Shown piece by piece: positions 34,552-34,556 of a DNA stretch of 34,556 nucleotides. This stretch comes from [Clostridium] symbiosum ATCC 14940 (lineage in GTDB: Bacteria > Bacillota > Clostridia > Lachnospirales > Lachnospiraceae), in assembly GCF_000466485.1 (NCBI RefSeq), contig NZ_KE992807.1, positions 4,987-39,542 on the forward strand, in the 5' to 3' direction. A program made the position numbers and the translations under genes. The notes under the pieces were generated by a model. The model did no database searches. It was not told where the DNA came from and worked only from the letters and a program-made list of their open reading frames with translations. Within the stretch, counting starts at the first letter, position 1. The number at the start of each line of letters is the position of its first letter.

Positions 34552-34556
34552 GCTGT

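Overview
The window looks like a chromosomal housekeeping segment from a low-GC-phylum Gram-positive anaerobe, most likely a Lachnospiraceae member (Clostridium symbiosum / Enterocloster / Hungatella type). This is inferred from gene content and protein flavour: a Crh-like HPr next to whiA, rapZ, hprK and murB; a lysyl-tRNA synthetase with an extra tRNA-binding domain; cdaA/cdaR; and AGGAGG-type ribosome binding sites before nearly every gene. Base composition looks roughly balanced, but I did not count it. I recognise no tRNA, rRNA, CRISPR array, prophage or complete insertion sequence.

Layout. (1) 1-5,900, minus strand: an apparent operon of two uncharacterised membrane proteins, then cdaA (c-di-AMP synthase), cdaR, ptsH (HPr) and ptsI (Enzyme I), with a strong hairpin after ptsI. 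(2) 5,970-9,600, minus strand: a MacA/MacB-like tripartite export operon (adaptor, ATPase, permease) with a palindromic operator candidate in front. (3) 9,680-10,400: a broken IclR-type regulator gene fused to the tail of an unrelated gene, a probable deletion scar. (4) 10,500-12,840, plus strand: a response regulator / PAS / GGDEF diguanylate cyclase with a long leader. (5) 12,976-18,113, minus strand: pfkA with its own promoter and terminator, then a small DUF6145-like protein coupled to dusB, then greA-lysS behind a near-consensus promoter. (6) 18,212-30,251, minus strand: ogt, a lipoprotein glycosidase-like protein, a DUF1653 protein, uvrC, then hprK, murB, rapZ, whiA and crh-like, a terminator, and dnaE. 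(7) 30,252-30,749: a gene-poor stretch with a tandem repeat, an inverted repeat and one copy of a 39-nt dispersed repeat. (8) 30,750-32,228, plus strand: a DUF1846 protein. (9) 32,346-34,409, minus strand: ftsH behind a strong promoter. The second copy of the 39-nt repeat lies at the window's right edge.

How the genes connect. Two HPr-fold proteins, Enzyme I, HPr kinase/phosphorylase and phosphofructokinase are all here, so the window holds much of the carbon-catabolite sensing machinery of a Firmicute: EI/HPr phosphotransfer, HprK phosphorylation of Ser46, and glycolytic flux. c-di-AMP synthesis is genetically linked to the PTS rather than to glmM.

No obviously new defence or mobile system is visible. 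The best candidates for new biology are the two unknown membrane proteins ahead of cdaA, the Glu15 HPr paralogue, the 39-nt dispersed repeat, and the structured stretch upstream of ogt.
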